Shown piece after piece: positions 43,392-51,125 of a DNA stretch of 64,000 nucleotides. The stretch spans positions 1-64,000 of the forward strand of contig CAVSVP010000011.1 in assembly GCA_963731125.1 (NCBI GenBank), in the 5' to 3' direction. Both the position numbers and the translations under genes were made by a program. Position 1 is the first letter of the stretch, and each line of letters begins with the position of its first letter. Below the pieces are notes generated by a model. That model worked only from the letters and a program-made list of their open reading frames with translations, had not been told where the DNA came from and did no database searches. The stretch comes from CAVSVP01 sp963731125 (GTDB lineage Bacteria > Pseudomonadota > Gammaproteobacteria > Competibacterales > Competibacteraceae).

Positions 43392-45826
43392 GGATTTTTT
43401 TCCTGTGGCAGTTTTGCAAGCAATTGAAGTTTTTTATTGAGCAAAGAAGATTCCAGAACAATATTCAAATCAGCCAGCCATTGGTGCTGACGTTTTAGCT
43501 CCGAGAGAAGTGTGTTATGAAGTTTTTTCCAAGCAACGGGACATTCCAGTTTCAAGAAGTGGCAAACATAAATACCCTCTCTAGTATATTGATAGGCTTT
43601 CGATAAACGCTGGGCCTGCTCCTTGTAGGTTGTAGATATCTTATCCTCAAGGCGAAGTAAGCTTTTTATCCCATCGTTTTGTTGAAAATCATGCCAGTAC
43701 CGTTCAGCGAGTTGAAACGATGCTTTTACGTTCTTAAATTTTCTTTCCTTATAAGATTCTAAATCTTCTTTGATAATGTTGAGAAAGAATTTATCATCAC
43801 TGGTGAGCGAACCGTAAAAATACAACAAAAATTTCTCATAATCTGCAGTGCCTTCTGCTGTTCTTAATGATTGAAAATCGTTGACGATTTTCCTGTAACG
43901 TTCTAACTTATAAAAAGCAATTTCACCCCAGGTCTTATGAGTTAAGGTCTCGAGAATGTTTAAGGCATGATCGAATGCGCCTGAATGCCAGGCTTCCGAT
44001 GCATTTTGGTATTTTCTAATAATAGCCGTTGACGGAAGAACGTTCTTTTTTAGGTGAATCAGCTTTATTTGAAAAGGTTGAGTGCTAAATCGAGTGGTTT
44101 CTATAAAGCTAAGCACATCATTTAAATTTTTTTTCTGGATACTCGAGTAGAGTTTTAAGTAGTTTTTTAAATCATCTTGTAATGTTTTTATTCCATCTAG
44201 CTTTGGATATTTTTTAGCGAAGGCTTGAAAAATCGAGATGAGATCCTCGGGCTGATCAGCAGTCAATTTTTGCTGAATTGTATTTTTGAGTTTCTTAATA
44301 GCGCTTAGATAAATGGCAGCGTCGCTGCGCAGCGCGCGCAGATGGCTAAAGACTTGAGAGTAAACCCGTTCAAAGGCGGGTACATAACTGGAAATCCTAC
44401 TCAGGAGATGGCGATGGCTCACACTGTCCCTATCCCACCATTTAAGAAGAGTTTCCAGTTGCTCTTCATGCTTGAAAATAATGATCGATGCTTCTGCTCC
44501 ACGCTCAGTGACGAATTTCTCTAACTCGCCAATCCAGCCCATTAACTCCAGTATTTTCAAGCCATAATCGTTATGGTCACTATGTTGCTTTGCATTGGCT
44601 AGCAATATTCCTGCATCTGCAACCTGTTGATTGATTAACTTCTTTGTCCAAGTCGGTACGACATACTTAAGCAGCGCTTCGGTGGATAAGTCGTTAATTT
44701 CCTTTACATCGGGATGCTTGGCAAGATAGTCGTTTGCCATACTTGCACTTGCAAGATATTGTCCTTGGTCCAACAATCTCTTGATTTCACGCTCCGTCGC
44801 TCCGTTAAAATGCATGCCGGCCAGCACAAAAAGAAACAGGGCTGCGATAGAGGCGGTTTGCCAAATCCGCCTGCGATTAACTAATTGTTTTTCTGTAATA
44901 GTCTTTTTGCAGGTTTGTAAAACAACAGAAACTTTTTTCCATTTGCCTCGGCGTGATACGGCAGACCCCGACTTGCGTTCGGTTATAGTTAAATGCCCTC
45001 CTGATTTAGAGGATGCTTCTGTTGCACTCGCGAACTGATTATCGTTTTGTCGATAGAAAACATCAAGAAACGAATCTGCTGCGGCCATGAGAATGGTTCC
45101 AGTTAATTCGTCAGATTGTATACCATCATTTTTTTCATTTCGTGCGTTTTTCTCTTCTTGGTTTAGTCTTAGCGTATAGATAAAGGGATTGGCACCCAAA
45201 GTTATCAAATCGCTATGCAGAATCAATTCAGGTTGTTCACCCAAACGAACTCCCGCTACAAAAGTTCCATTGGTGCTCCCGAGATCTTCGATAAAGAGGT
45301 TGCCATTTTCAGAATAAATAATGGCATGATATCGAGAAAGATATTTTATCTTGTCAGGTAGCTCTTTCTTATAAGGGGAAAATGCTTCCGTTTCTTTACC
45401 AATTAAAAAGGGCAGATGGGTAACAACAATAGGTTCAATATCGGTGTGATCATGGTCCGGCACGAGTGTAAGACCACCCGTCGGCTGTACAACAGTTGGA
45501 ATTTGCATGGTGCCTTTTGTTTCAGGTAATTCGATTTTATAAAGCAATTCATTTGCAAAACAAATCTCATCACCATTATGAAGTCTCGCCATCTTTTTGC
45601 GGAGGGCATGACCATTTATCGAGGTTCCAGGTTGGCTGCCAAGATCTATCAGATAGGTTATTCCTCGTTCTTGAAAGATTCGGGCATGCCGTGTTGCAAG
45701 CCGGGAAACCACTCTATCTCCGTAGGAAGCAAAAGGAGATTCAGCTCTGCCGATCGGAAAAAAGGCGCTTTCTATTCTGATGTCTCCCATTGCAGGATGG
45801 GAGATGGGTTTGAGTATAACCGTCAT
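43388..45826 (-). CDS. Membrane protein with two FHA domains, in a secretion operon
   Basis: FHA domains bind phosphothreonine peptides. The protein has 812 residues from the ATG at 45826, which overlaps the TolC-like stop (ATGA). FHA 1 is at about 20-95 (FPIGR, SRLATRHARI, LGSQPGTSING). FHA 2 is at about 138-215 (FLIGKE, SRYHAII, EDLGSTNGTFV) and has the cleaner binding residues. One membrane helix (IAALFLFVLAGMHF, near 320-338) separates the cytosolic FHA part from a long helical, Lys-rich C-terminal part of about 470 residues with no domain I recognise. It probably couples kinase signalling to secretion. Confidence 0.88.
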   Translation of the reverse strand: MTVILKPISHPAMGDIRIESAFFPIGRAESPFASYGDRVVSRLATRHARIFQERGITYLIDLGSQPGTSINGHALRKKMARLHNGDEICFANELLYKIELPETKGTMQIPTVVQPTGGLTLVPDHDHTDIEPIVVTHLPFLIGKETEAFSPYKKELPDKIKYLSRYHAIIYSENGNLFIEDLGSTNGTFVAGVRLGEQPELILHSDLITLGANPFIYTLRLNQEEKNARNEKNDGIQSDELTGTILMAAADSFLDVFYRQNDNQFASATEASSKSGGHLTITERKSGSAVSRRGKWKKVSVVLQTCKKTITEKQLVNRRRIWQTASIAALFLFVLAGMHFNGATEREIKRLLDQGQYLASASMANDYLAKHPDVKEINDLSTEALLKYVVPTWTKKLINQQVADAGILLANAKQHSDHNDYGLKILELMGWIGELEKFVTERGAEASIIIFKHEEQLETLLKWWDRDSVSHRHLLSRISSYVPAFERVYSQVFSHLRALRSDAAIYLSAIKKLKNTIQQKLTADQPEDLISIFQAFAKKYPKLDGIKTLQDDLKNYLKLYSSIQKKNLNDVLSFIETTRFSTQPFQIKLIHLKKNVLPSTAIIRKYQNASEAWHSGAFDHALNILETLTHKTWGEIAFYKLERYRKIVNDFQSLRTAEGTADYEKFLLYFYGSLTSDDKFFLNIIKEDLESYKERKFKNVKASFQLAERYWHDFQQNDGIKSLLRLEDKISTTYKEQAQRLSKAYQYTREGIYVCHFLKLECPVAWKKLHNTLLSELKRQHQWLADLNIVLESSLLNKKLQLLAKLPQEKNP

Positions 45827-47352
45827 AGCATTGACCGCCCTGATGTCGCGAGTCCAGACTCTGGTTTCGCCAATTCGATGTGTTCTTTGGGCCACCCGCC
45901 ACCCAGCGCTTTATACAACGTGACTGTGTCGGTAAGGAGCTGCTGTTGGAGTTGCAAGAGATCCTGCTGAGCCTCCAGTAATCTGCGTTCCGATTCGAAG
46001 ACTTCCAGTTGGGATACCAGTCCCTCCCGCAGCTGGGCATATACCTGGTCGTTAACGACCCGCAGGGTGTCAATCTGTTTTTCCAACGTTTCTTTTTGCG
46101 TCTTGCGATTGGCCAGATTAACGAGGGCATTTTCTACTTCCTCGAATGCCGTAATAACGGTTCTGCGATATTCCTCGCTAACAGTTTGCGTCTGTGCTTC
46201 ATTGACCTTGACCTGGGCTTCCAGAGAGGGGTCAAAGAGAGGAATATCGATAGCTGGCCCTAGTCCAAGGGTCCAGGTTTTTATTAAACCGGTAAGCGCG
46301 CTACTAACGATGTTTCTGTTCGCAGTACTCGTCAAGCTCAGTCGTGGCAGCTTTGCTAACTTTGCCTGACCAATTAACTCATTCGCCTCTAACACTCGAT
46401 ATTCCGCCGCTATGATGTCAGGCCGCCGCTCCAGGAGATCTGAGGGCAGACCAGAGGGTACATCCAGCAGGTTTACAGTATTGCTAAGATTAGCCACGGG
46501 AACTTTGAATTCGCCGGCCGGTGTTCCCAATAAAGTGGCCAGTTGATTTTCCGCGATTTGGCGTACCCGTTGGAAATCCTGTAACTGTTGTTGCAACCGG
46601 CTGATTTCTGCTTCCTGTTGCATGACCTGAACCGCGGACACCAGACCTTCTGAAAATTGCGCCTGGTTAATTGCCAGGATTTGCTGATTCTTGTCGATTG
46701 TCCATTGCTGCTGGGCAATCAGCTCATCCGTTTCACGGATTTGGAAATAGGTGCTGGCCACATCAGCGATTAGCGTCAGATAGCCGGCGCGCCAGTCCGC
46801 CTCCGAGGCGTTAAAAGCAGCTTCTCTGGAGTTGACGCCTTTTTGCACTCTCCCCCAGATATCGATTTCCCAGTTTAATGCACCGTTGACATCGAGATTC
46901 TGCTTGGGAATCATCCGAGAGTACAGAATGCCCGGTCCTTGGTAAGGCTGCCATTCACTCCTGCGCGAAGGGTGGGTAATGCTGCAGTTTGCTCAAGGCC
47001 AACGGAGGCCCGAGCCTCTCCGATACGGGCTGCGAGAATCCGCAGATCGATACTATCCGCAATGGCTCTGTCTACAAGCTCGTTCAGATAGGGATCGCCG
47101 AATCCCGCCCACCAATCAGGCCTAATAACTTTAGATGCCGAAATTGTTGCACTTTGAGACCAGGCTGCCTTGGTGGGGGTATCTGGACGTGTATATTCCG
47201 GCCCAGCTAAGTTGGCACAGGAAGCAAGTGGTCATTAAAACAATACAGCCAAAGCACAGTTGACGGCTATTAGCATAAAGCCCAGTATTAAATGCGGCGT
47301 TGACAATCGACAGGTACTTATGATTTAGGCATTTTTTAGACTGTGAAAGCAT
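45823..47352 (-). pseudogene. TolC/NodT-type outer-membrane channel, frameshifted
   Basis: The main frame (46914 to 45823) contains two outer-membrane efflux repeats (SGLPSDLLERRPDIIAAEYR, SVQV-type coiled helices, LEVFESERRLLEAQQDLL). Upstream pieces in other frames complete the family. A start at 47352 after GGAGG leads to a lipobox-like ASCANLAGPEYTRPD, then PDWWAGFGDPYLNELVDRA. Joining needs single-base shifts near 47230 and between 46910 and 46960. The repaired protein would have about 509 residues, normal for NodT lipoproteins. It is either a decaying gene or contains sequence errors. Confidence 0.82.
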
Positions 47353-47644
47353 TTTTACCTCCGCCTTGATAGTGTTTTTCTTGGATCAGGCCAAATGGTT
47401 TCTATTTAATAAGAGATTGATTTTTATCAAGACAATTCAGTGGAAATTAGCAATCTCATTTTATAAGAACTTCAAAGACTATTTAAGCGTTAAGGATACA
47501 GCTCATTAAACATCGAACATCTATATAATCAAACTGTCTTTCTTACCAATCAGTTAACTTGTTACGCATTCCGGTGTTATTGCACTTCAATAATAAATTT
47601 TGTGTACGCTCCAACATTAATGTTAAACCTTATCTAAAGCTATA

Positions 47645-47660
47645 AGCACTAGACGTGCCA
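47645..47660 (-). promoter_or_regulatory. Candidate sigma-54 promoter for the TolC-FHA-HlyD operon
   Basis: On the minus strand the sequence is TGGCACGTCTAGTGCT, one mismatch from TGGCACG-N4-TTGCT, with GG and GC exactly 10 nt apart. Transcription would start near 47634, giving a leader of about 280 nt to the ATG at 47352. Confidence 0.55.
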
Positions 47661-47946
47661 ACTTATAATATAGAGCTTAGTCGCATAATCTTTTACTAGT
47701 GTGACCTCAATGAGCTAGCCATTATGAACCCATACAGTTCATTTTGACCTGTTATTGGGGTCTTGTGAAAGAACGGCTAATTTTTACCCTCTACATAAAG
47801 AGAAATAGCTTGAATACTGCTGTCTTCGAGCTGATTTACTGTGGTTATCGTTTATTTTGAAAGAAACACATCAGAAAAATTAAATTCAAAATTATCAAAC
47901 GCTTATTACAATTTTTTTTTCAAATATTTCAAGAAATAAAAAGGGC
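47661..47946. other. AT-rich divergent regulatory region
   Basis: This is the core of the 685-bp gap between the TolC-like operon and the peptide genes. It holds no gene. It lies between two outward-facing sigma-54-like promoters, where activator enhancer sites would be expected, but I could not identify a repeated binding motif. Confidence 0.45.
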
Positions 47947-47962
47947 TGGCACATGGGTTGCA
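47947..47962 (+). promoter_or_regulatory. Candidate sigma-54 promoter for the peptide genes
   Basis: TGGCACATGGGTTGCA fits the -24/-12 consensus with the invariant GG and GC spaced 10 nt apart. The predicted start is near 47973, 65 nt before the first peptide ATG. A sigma-54 activator gene lies at 61264-62610. Confidence 0.72.
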
Positions 47963-48037
47963 TTATCTTGCAGCGAGCGTCAATGAGCTCACTTTGTTGA
48001 GAACCCTTTTAATACTTTTAAATGAGGAGATAGTGAA

Positions 48038-48313
48038 ATGAGTGAAATTACCATTCGTGATTTATCTGAAGTCAAAGAACTTAATGAGCAGGTGATGATT
48101 GCTACGGTTGGTGGACGGGGATGGGCGGTTGAGCAGTATGTTCGGAAATATCCACGCAGGGGCAAAAAGTATGGGCCGAAGATGCATGTTCCCTATGCCT
48201 ATGGCCGTCATGGCTTTAGACCCCTTTCCTTGGACATTAATACTCAAACCCAGGTTATCACGGTTGCAAATAGTTTTGGTACCAACATCACTGCCGTTCA
48301 GACCAATGCTTAA
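48038..48313 (+). CDS. Double-glycine secreted peptide, copy 1
   Basis: The 91-residue precursor is preceded by GAGGAG. A leader of 26 residues ends in VGG and has Leu at -12 and Met at -7, as in leaders cut by C39 peptidases of ABC exporters; Thr at -4 is less typical. The predicted 65-residue product is Cys-free. It has a middle rich in Arg, Lys, Tyr and Gly (YVRKYPRRGKKYGPK, VPYAYGRHGF) and an Asn/Gln/Thr tail (LDINTQTQVITVANS, TNITAVQTNA). I recognise no named bacteriocin family. Secretion by the adjacent type I system is inferred. Confidence 0.8.
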   Translation: MSEITIRDLSEVKELNEQVMIATVGGRGWAVEQYVRKYPRRGKKYGPKMHVPYAYGRHGFRPLSLDINTQTQVITVANSFGTNITAVQTNA

Positions 48314-48337
48314 TCGGTTTGTGGAGGTTTGTTAACA

Positions 48338-48354
48338 GGGGGTTTCGAACCCCC
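48338..48354 (+). terminator. Hairpin after peptide copy 1
   Basis: GGGGG-TTTCGAA-CCCCC forms a perfect 5-bp GC stem 24 bp after the stop codon. No T-run follows, so it may slow transcription or protect mRNA ends rather than terminate. Confidence 0.5.
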
Positions 48355-48424
48355 GCCTCTCATGTCCTGAGATGATTTTAACTTTGTAAAAACCTTTTTA
48401 ACTTTTAAATGAGGAGATAGTGAA

Positions 48425-48700
48425 ATGAGTGAAATTACCATTCGTGATTTATCTGAAGTCAAAGAACTTAATGAGCAGGTGATGATTGCTACGGTTGGTG
48501 GACGGGGATGGGCGGTTGAGCAGTATGTTCGGAAATATCCACGCAGGGGCAAAAAGTATGGGCCGAAGATGCATGTTCCCTATGCCTATGGCCGTCATGG
48601 CTTTAGACCCCTTTCCTTGGACATTAATACTCAAACCCAGGTTATCACGGTTGCAAATAGTTTTGGTACCAACATCACTGCCGTTCAGACCAATGCTTAA
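48425..48700 (+). CDS. Double-glycine secreted peptide, copy 2
   Basis: The encoded protein is identical to copy 1, with the same ribosome site (GAGGAGATAGTGAA before ATG). The spacing to copy 1 is 111 bp and includes the hairpin. Identity at DNA level means dosage rather than new specificity is gained, unless the repeat is an assembly artefact. Confidence 0.8.
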   Translation: MSEITIRDLSEVKELNEQVMIATVGGRGWAVEQYVRKYPRRGKKYGPKMHVPYAYGRHGFRPLSLDINTQTQVITVANSFGTNITAVQTNA

Positions 48701-48724
48701 TCGGTTTGTGGAGGTTTGTTAACA

Positions 48725-48741
48725 GGGGGTTTCGAACCCCC
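48725..48741 (+). terminator. Hairpin after peptide copy 2
   Basis: Same 5-bp GGGGG/CCCCC stem-loop as after copy 1, at the same distance from the stop codon. Confidence 0.5.
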
Positions 48742-48811
48742 GCCTCTCATGTCCTGAGATGATTTTAACTTTGTAAAAACCTTTTTAACTTTTAAATGAG
48801 GAGATAGTGAA

Positions 48812-49087
48812 ATGAGTGAAATTACCATTCGTGATTTATCTGAAGTCAAAGAACTTAATGAGCAGGTGATGATTGCTACGGTTGGTGGACGGGGATGGGC
48901 GGTTGAGCAGTATGTTCGGAAATATCCACGCAGGGGCAAAAAGTATGGGCCGAAGATGCATGTTCCCTATGCCTATGGCCGTCATGGCTTTAGACCCCTT
49001 TCCTTGGACATTAATACTCAAACCCAGGTTATCACGGTTGCAAATAGTTTTGGTACCAACATCACTGCCGTTCAGACCAATGCTTAA
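48812..49087 (+). CDS. Double-glycine secreted peptide, copy 3
   Basis: The third identical copy of the 91-residue precursor. Leader, core and flanking sequence match copies 1 and 2. It precedes the divergent fourth gene. Confidence 0.8.
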   Translation: MSEITIRDLSEVKELNEQVMIATVGGRGWAVEQYVRKYPRRGKKYGPKMHVPYAYGRHGFRPLSLDINTQTQVITVANSFGTNITAVQTNA

Positions 49088-49111
49088 TCGGTTTGTGGAG
49101 GTTTGTTAACA

Positions 49112-49128
49112 GGGGGTTTCGAACCCCC
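49112..49128 (+). terminator. Hairpin after peptide copy 3
   Basis: Third occurrence of the GGGGG-TTTCGAA-CCCCC stem-loop. Confidence 0.5.
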
Positions 49129-49198
49129 GCCTCTCATGTCCTGAGATGATTTTAACTTTGTAAAAACCTTTTTAACTTTTAAATGAGGAGATAGTGAA

Positions 49199-49480
49199 AT
49201 GAGTGAAATTACCATTCGTGATTTATCTGAAGTCAAAGAACTTAATGAGCAGGTGATGATTGCTACGGTTGGTGGGCATGGATGGGCGGCTAAGAAGCGT
49301 GGTTGGGGTCACCGACGTCATCCGTGGAGGGGAAATAAATTTGGGCATGGAATGTATGGAAAATATGCCTATGGCCATAATAAACCCCTCTTGGATTTGG
49401 ACATTAACGTTCAAACCCAAATTATAACGGTTGTAAATAGTCCTGGTAGCAACATAACCGCTGTTCAGACCAATGCTTAA
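49199..49480 (+). CDS. Double-glycine secreted peptide, divergent copy 4
   Basis: The 93-residue precursor has the same 26-residue leader, identical even at DNA level. Its middle is different: Trp, His, Lys and Gly-rich (HGWAAKKRGWGHRRHP, WRGNKFGHGMYGKYAYG). The tail is again conserved (LDINVQTQIITVVNS, SNITAVQTNA). The predicted product has 67 residues, is basic and Cys-free. Constant ends with a variable centre set it apart from most leader/core peptides, in which the C-terminus varies. Confidence 0.8.
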   Translation: MSEITIRDLSEVKELNEQVMIATVGGHGWAAKKRGWGHRRHPWRGNKFGHGMYGKYAYGHNKPLLDLDINVQTQIITVVNSPGSNITAVQTNA

Positions 49481-49498
49481 TCAGTTCGTAAAGTTCTG

Positions 49499-49528
49499 AG
49501 AGAGGGGGGTGTTGAACCCCTGCTCTCT
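49499..49528 (+). terminator. Hairpin after peptide copy 4
   Basis: A longer imperfect stem (AGAGAGGGGGG against CCCCTGCTCTCT around a TGTTGAA loop) occupies the position of the hairpins after copies 1-3. It may be the operon's final terminator, though there is no strong T-run. Confidence 0.5.
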
Positions 49529-49880
49529 TGCAGTGAAATTAAGCAGCCCTGGTGAAGGTGGTGATGATGCCAATCCTTATTATTAAAGCTCTAATAATAA
49601 ATTAGTGCCTCAATAAAGATATCATGATCAAGATTATGAGTTGTTAATAAAACTATTTTTATTCAGTTGCAGGATCTACCGATAACATTTAGCGGTTCTG
49701 TTGTGACTGGTTTTATGTTTTCGGTAATCCACTCGATTATCCGTACAATAAGTGCTAGATGCTCAAACAACGTTGCTATAGTGTCGGCAGTGTGGCTAGT
49801 CTGTTTTAGCGTCCAAAATTCAATTGAGAGGATTAATTGAGCATTAAAATAGAAGGTTAAGATGAAAATAGAGGCGTGAT
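49529..49880. other. AT-rich intergenic region, no gene
   Basis: About 350 bp between the last peptide gene hairpin and the secreted protein gene. No reading frame, repeat or clear promoter was identified. Confidence 0.45.
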
Positions 49881-50843
49881 ATGAAAACTGATAACTTCAA
49901 TTTTACCCGATTGATTTTACTTACGGGATCACTGTTACCACTAATGGCGACAGCAGGTATTCCCATGACACCAGGCATCAGTGGGTCTTGGTACAATCGG
50001 GACCAATCGGGTCACGGTTTTGTGTTAGAAGTACTGCAAGGAAGTAAACTTAATGTCTACTGGTATGCCTACAATCTTGATGGCAATCAAGCATGGATTT
50101 TAGGCGTGGGTGATATTGATGGTGATCAGGCGACGGTACCTGTATATATCACACGAGGTGGCAGGTTCGGGCCGGATTTTGATCCAGAGACTGTAGAAAG
50201 AATTCTCGACTGGGGTATTTTATCCTTTGAATTCGATTCCTGTAATTCAGGAACCGTTACCTACGATGTTGAAAACGGTTCTGGAGTTTTGCGAATTGAA
50301 AGATTAACCGCTCCTGCCGGGTTAGTGTGCCAAGATTCTTCTATGGAAGATACCTCTACTCCTGATCCGGAAGATACTTCTGTTGAAGATACCTCTACTC
50401 CTGAACCGGGAGATTCCGCTACAACTGATCCGGGGGATGCTTCTTTAGTGACTCGATGCGCCAACATAGCTGGTGAATGGAACATTTCTGAGAATGTGAC
50501 CATGAATTGTACAATTTCAGAGAGGACAACATCGCAATCCCTAAGTGTGGCAGGTACAAGCATTATTCAGCAAAATGATTGCCGGATAATTTATGATGTT
50601 CCTGGTCATGATTTTACCAGGAACGGAACGGTAGACGGAGACGGTATTAGGATTTCCAACGCATTTTTACTTCCCTTTGAAGGTAATGTTAGTGTTACGG
50701 AAAACACGTTCTCTGCAGAGGGCACCATCAGTGGCGACAGCATTAACGTGGAGGGTTCAGGTAGTGCGACAGGAACCGTTGATGGAGAGCGCTTCTCATG
50801 CATAGGGAGCAATACTATTACACTTTTTCCTGCCGAATTTTAG
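49881..50843 (+). CDS. Secreted acidic two-part protein, function unknown
   Basis: The 320-residue protein has a signal peptide (LILLTGSLLPLMATAG). Domain 1 (about 27-155) contains SGSWYNRDQSGHGFVLEVL and VYWYAYNLDGNQAWILGVG, a beta-rich motif seen in many secreted gammaproteobacterial proteins of unknown role. A linker with a repeated EDTSTPDPEDTSVEDTSTP pattern follows. Domain 2 (about 190-320) is Thr/Ser/Gly-rich with repeated GTxxGD-type strands. It may be cell-surface. It lies downstream of the peptide genes on the same strand. Confidence 0.75.
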   Translation: MKTDNFNFTRLILLTGSLLPLMATAGIPMTPGISGSWYNRDQSGHGFVLEVLQGSKLNVYWYAYNLDGNQAWILGVGDIDGDQATVPVYITRGGRFGPDFDPETVERILDWGILSFEFDSCNSGTVTYDVENGSGVLRIERLTAPAGLVCQDSSMEDTSTPDPEDTSVEDTSTPEPGDSATTDPGDASLVTRCANIAGEWNISENVTMNCTISERTTSQSLSVAGTSIIQQNDCRIIYDVPGHDFTRNGTVDGDGIRISNAFLLPFEGNVSVTENTFSAEGTISGDSINVEGSGSATGTVDGERFSCIGSNTITLFPAEF

Positions 50844-50859
50844 AGGTTCTAATTAACAG

Positions 50860-50992
50860 CCCTCGGTTCGCTCATTTTTTTGAAAGCTTTTAAAATTCAA
50901 CAACTTATATATTCAATAAATGCTTTATTCTCGAAAATTGTTGAAAATTCATTTTAAAATTCAACATATTACAAAAATGAGCGAACCGAGGG
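50860..50992. repeat. 133-bp MITE of the CCCTCGG family
   Basis: The ends CCCTCGGTTCGCTCATTTTT and complement match the MITE at 20138-20273. Here the duplicated target is TAACAG (50854-50859 and 50993-50998). The sequence shared with the other copy is confined mainly to the ends. Confidence 0.92.
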
Positions 50993-51125
50993 TAACAGGG
51001 ATGTTATTTCGTAATTGCAAAACAAACCAAAGCAAACTCCAACACTGCCCTAAAATTTGAAAATACCCTTTTGAAGATACACTATAATTAAACAATAGAT
51101 TTACCAATCTACGTAGATATCTCTG

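Larger units (their letters stand above)
48038..49272 (+). repeat. Tandem 387-bp repeat carrying the peptide genes
   Basis: The units start at 48038, 48425, 48812 and 49199. The first three genes and their downstream spacers are identical as far as I can compare by eye. The fourth unit is identical through the ribosome site and leader codons and diverges after about 49274. This points to recent duplication or ongoing gene conversion. Confidence 0.92.

Noticed and set aside
48338..48354. tRNA T-arm-like sequence (GGGGGTTTCGAACCCCC) after the peptide genes
   Set aside because: No acceptor, anticodon or D-arm surrounds it, and position 53/61 pairing fails if the loop is set as in tRNA. It is a plain hairpin.
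48038..49480. Lanthipeptide, sactipeptide or thiazole-type RiPP precursor
   Set aside because: The products contain no Cys, and no modification enzyme of these classes is encoded in the window.
1238..49528. CRISPR array
   Set aside because: All direct repeats seen are transposon ends, MITEs, peptide-gene units or protein repeats. No short regularly spaced repeats with unique spacers were found.
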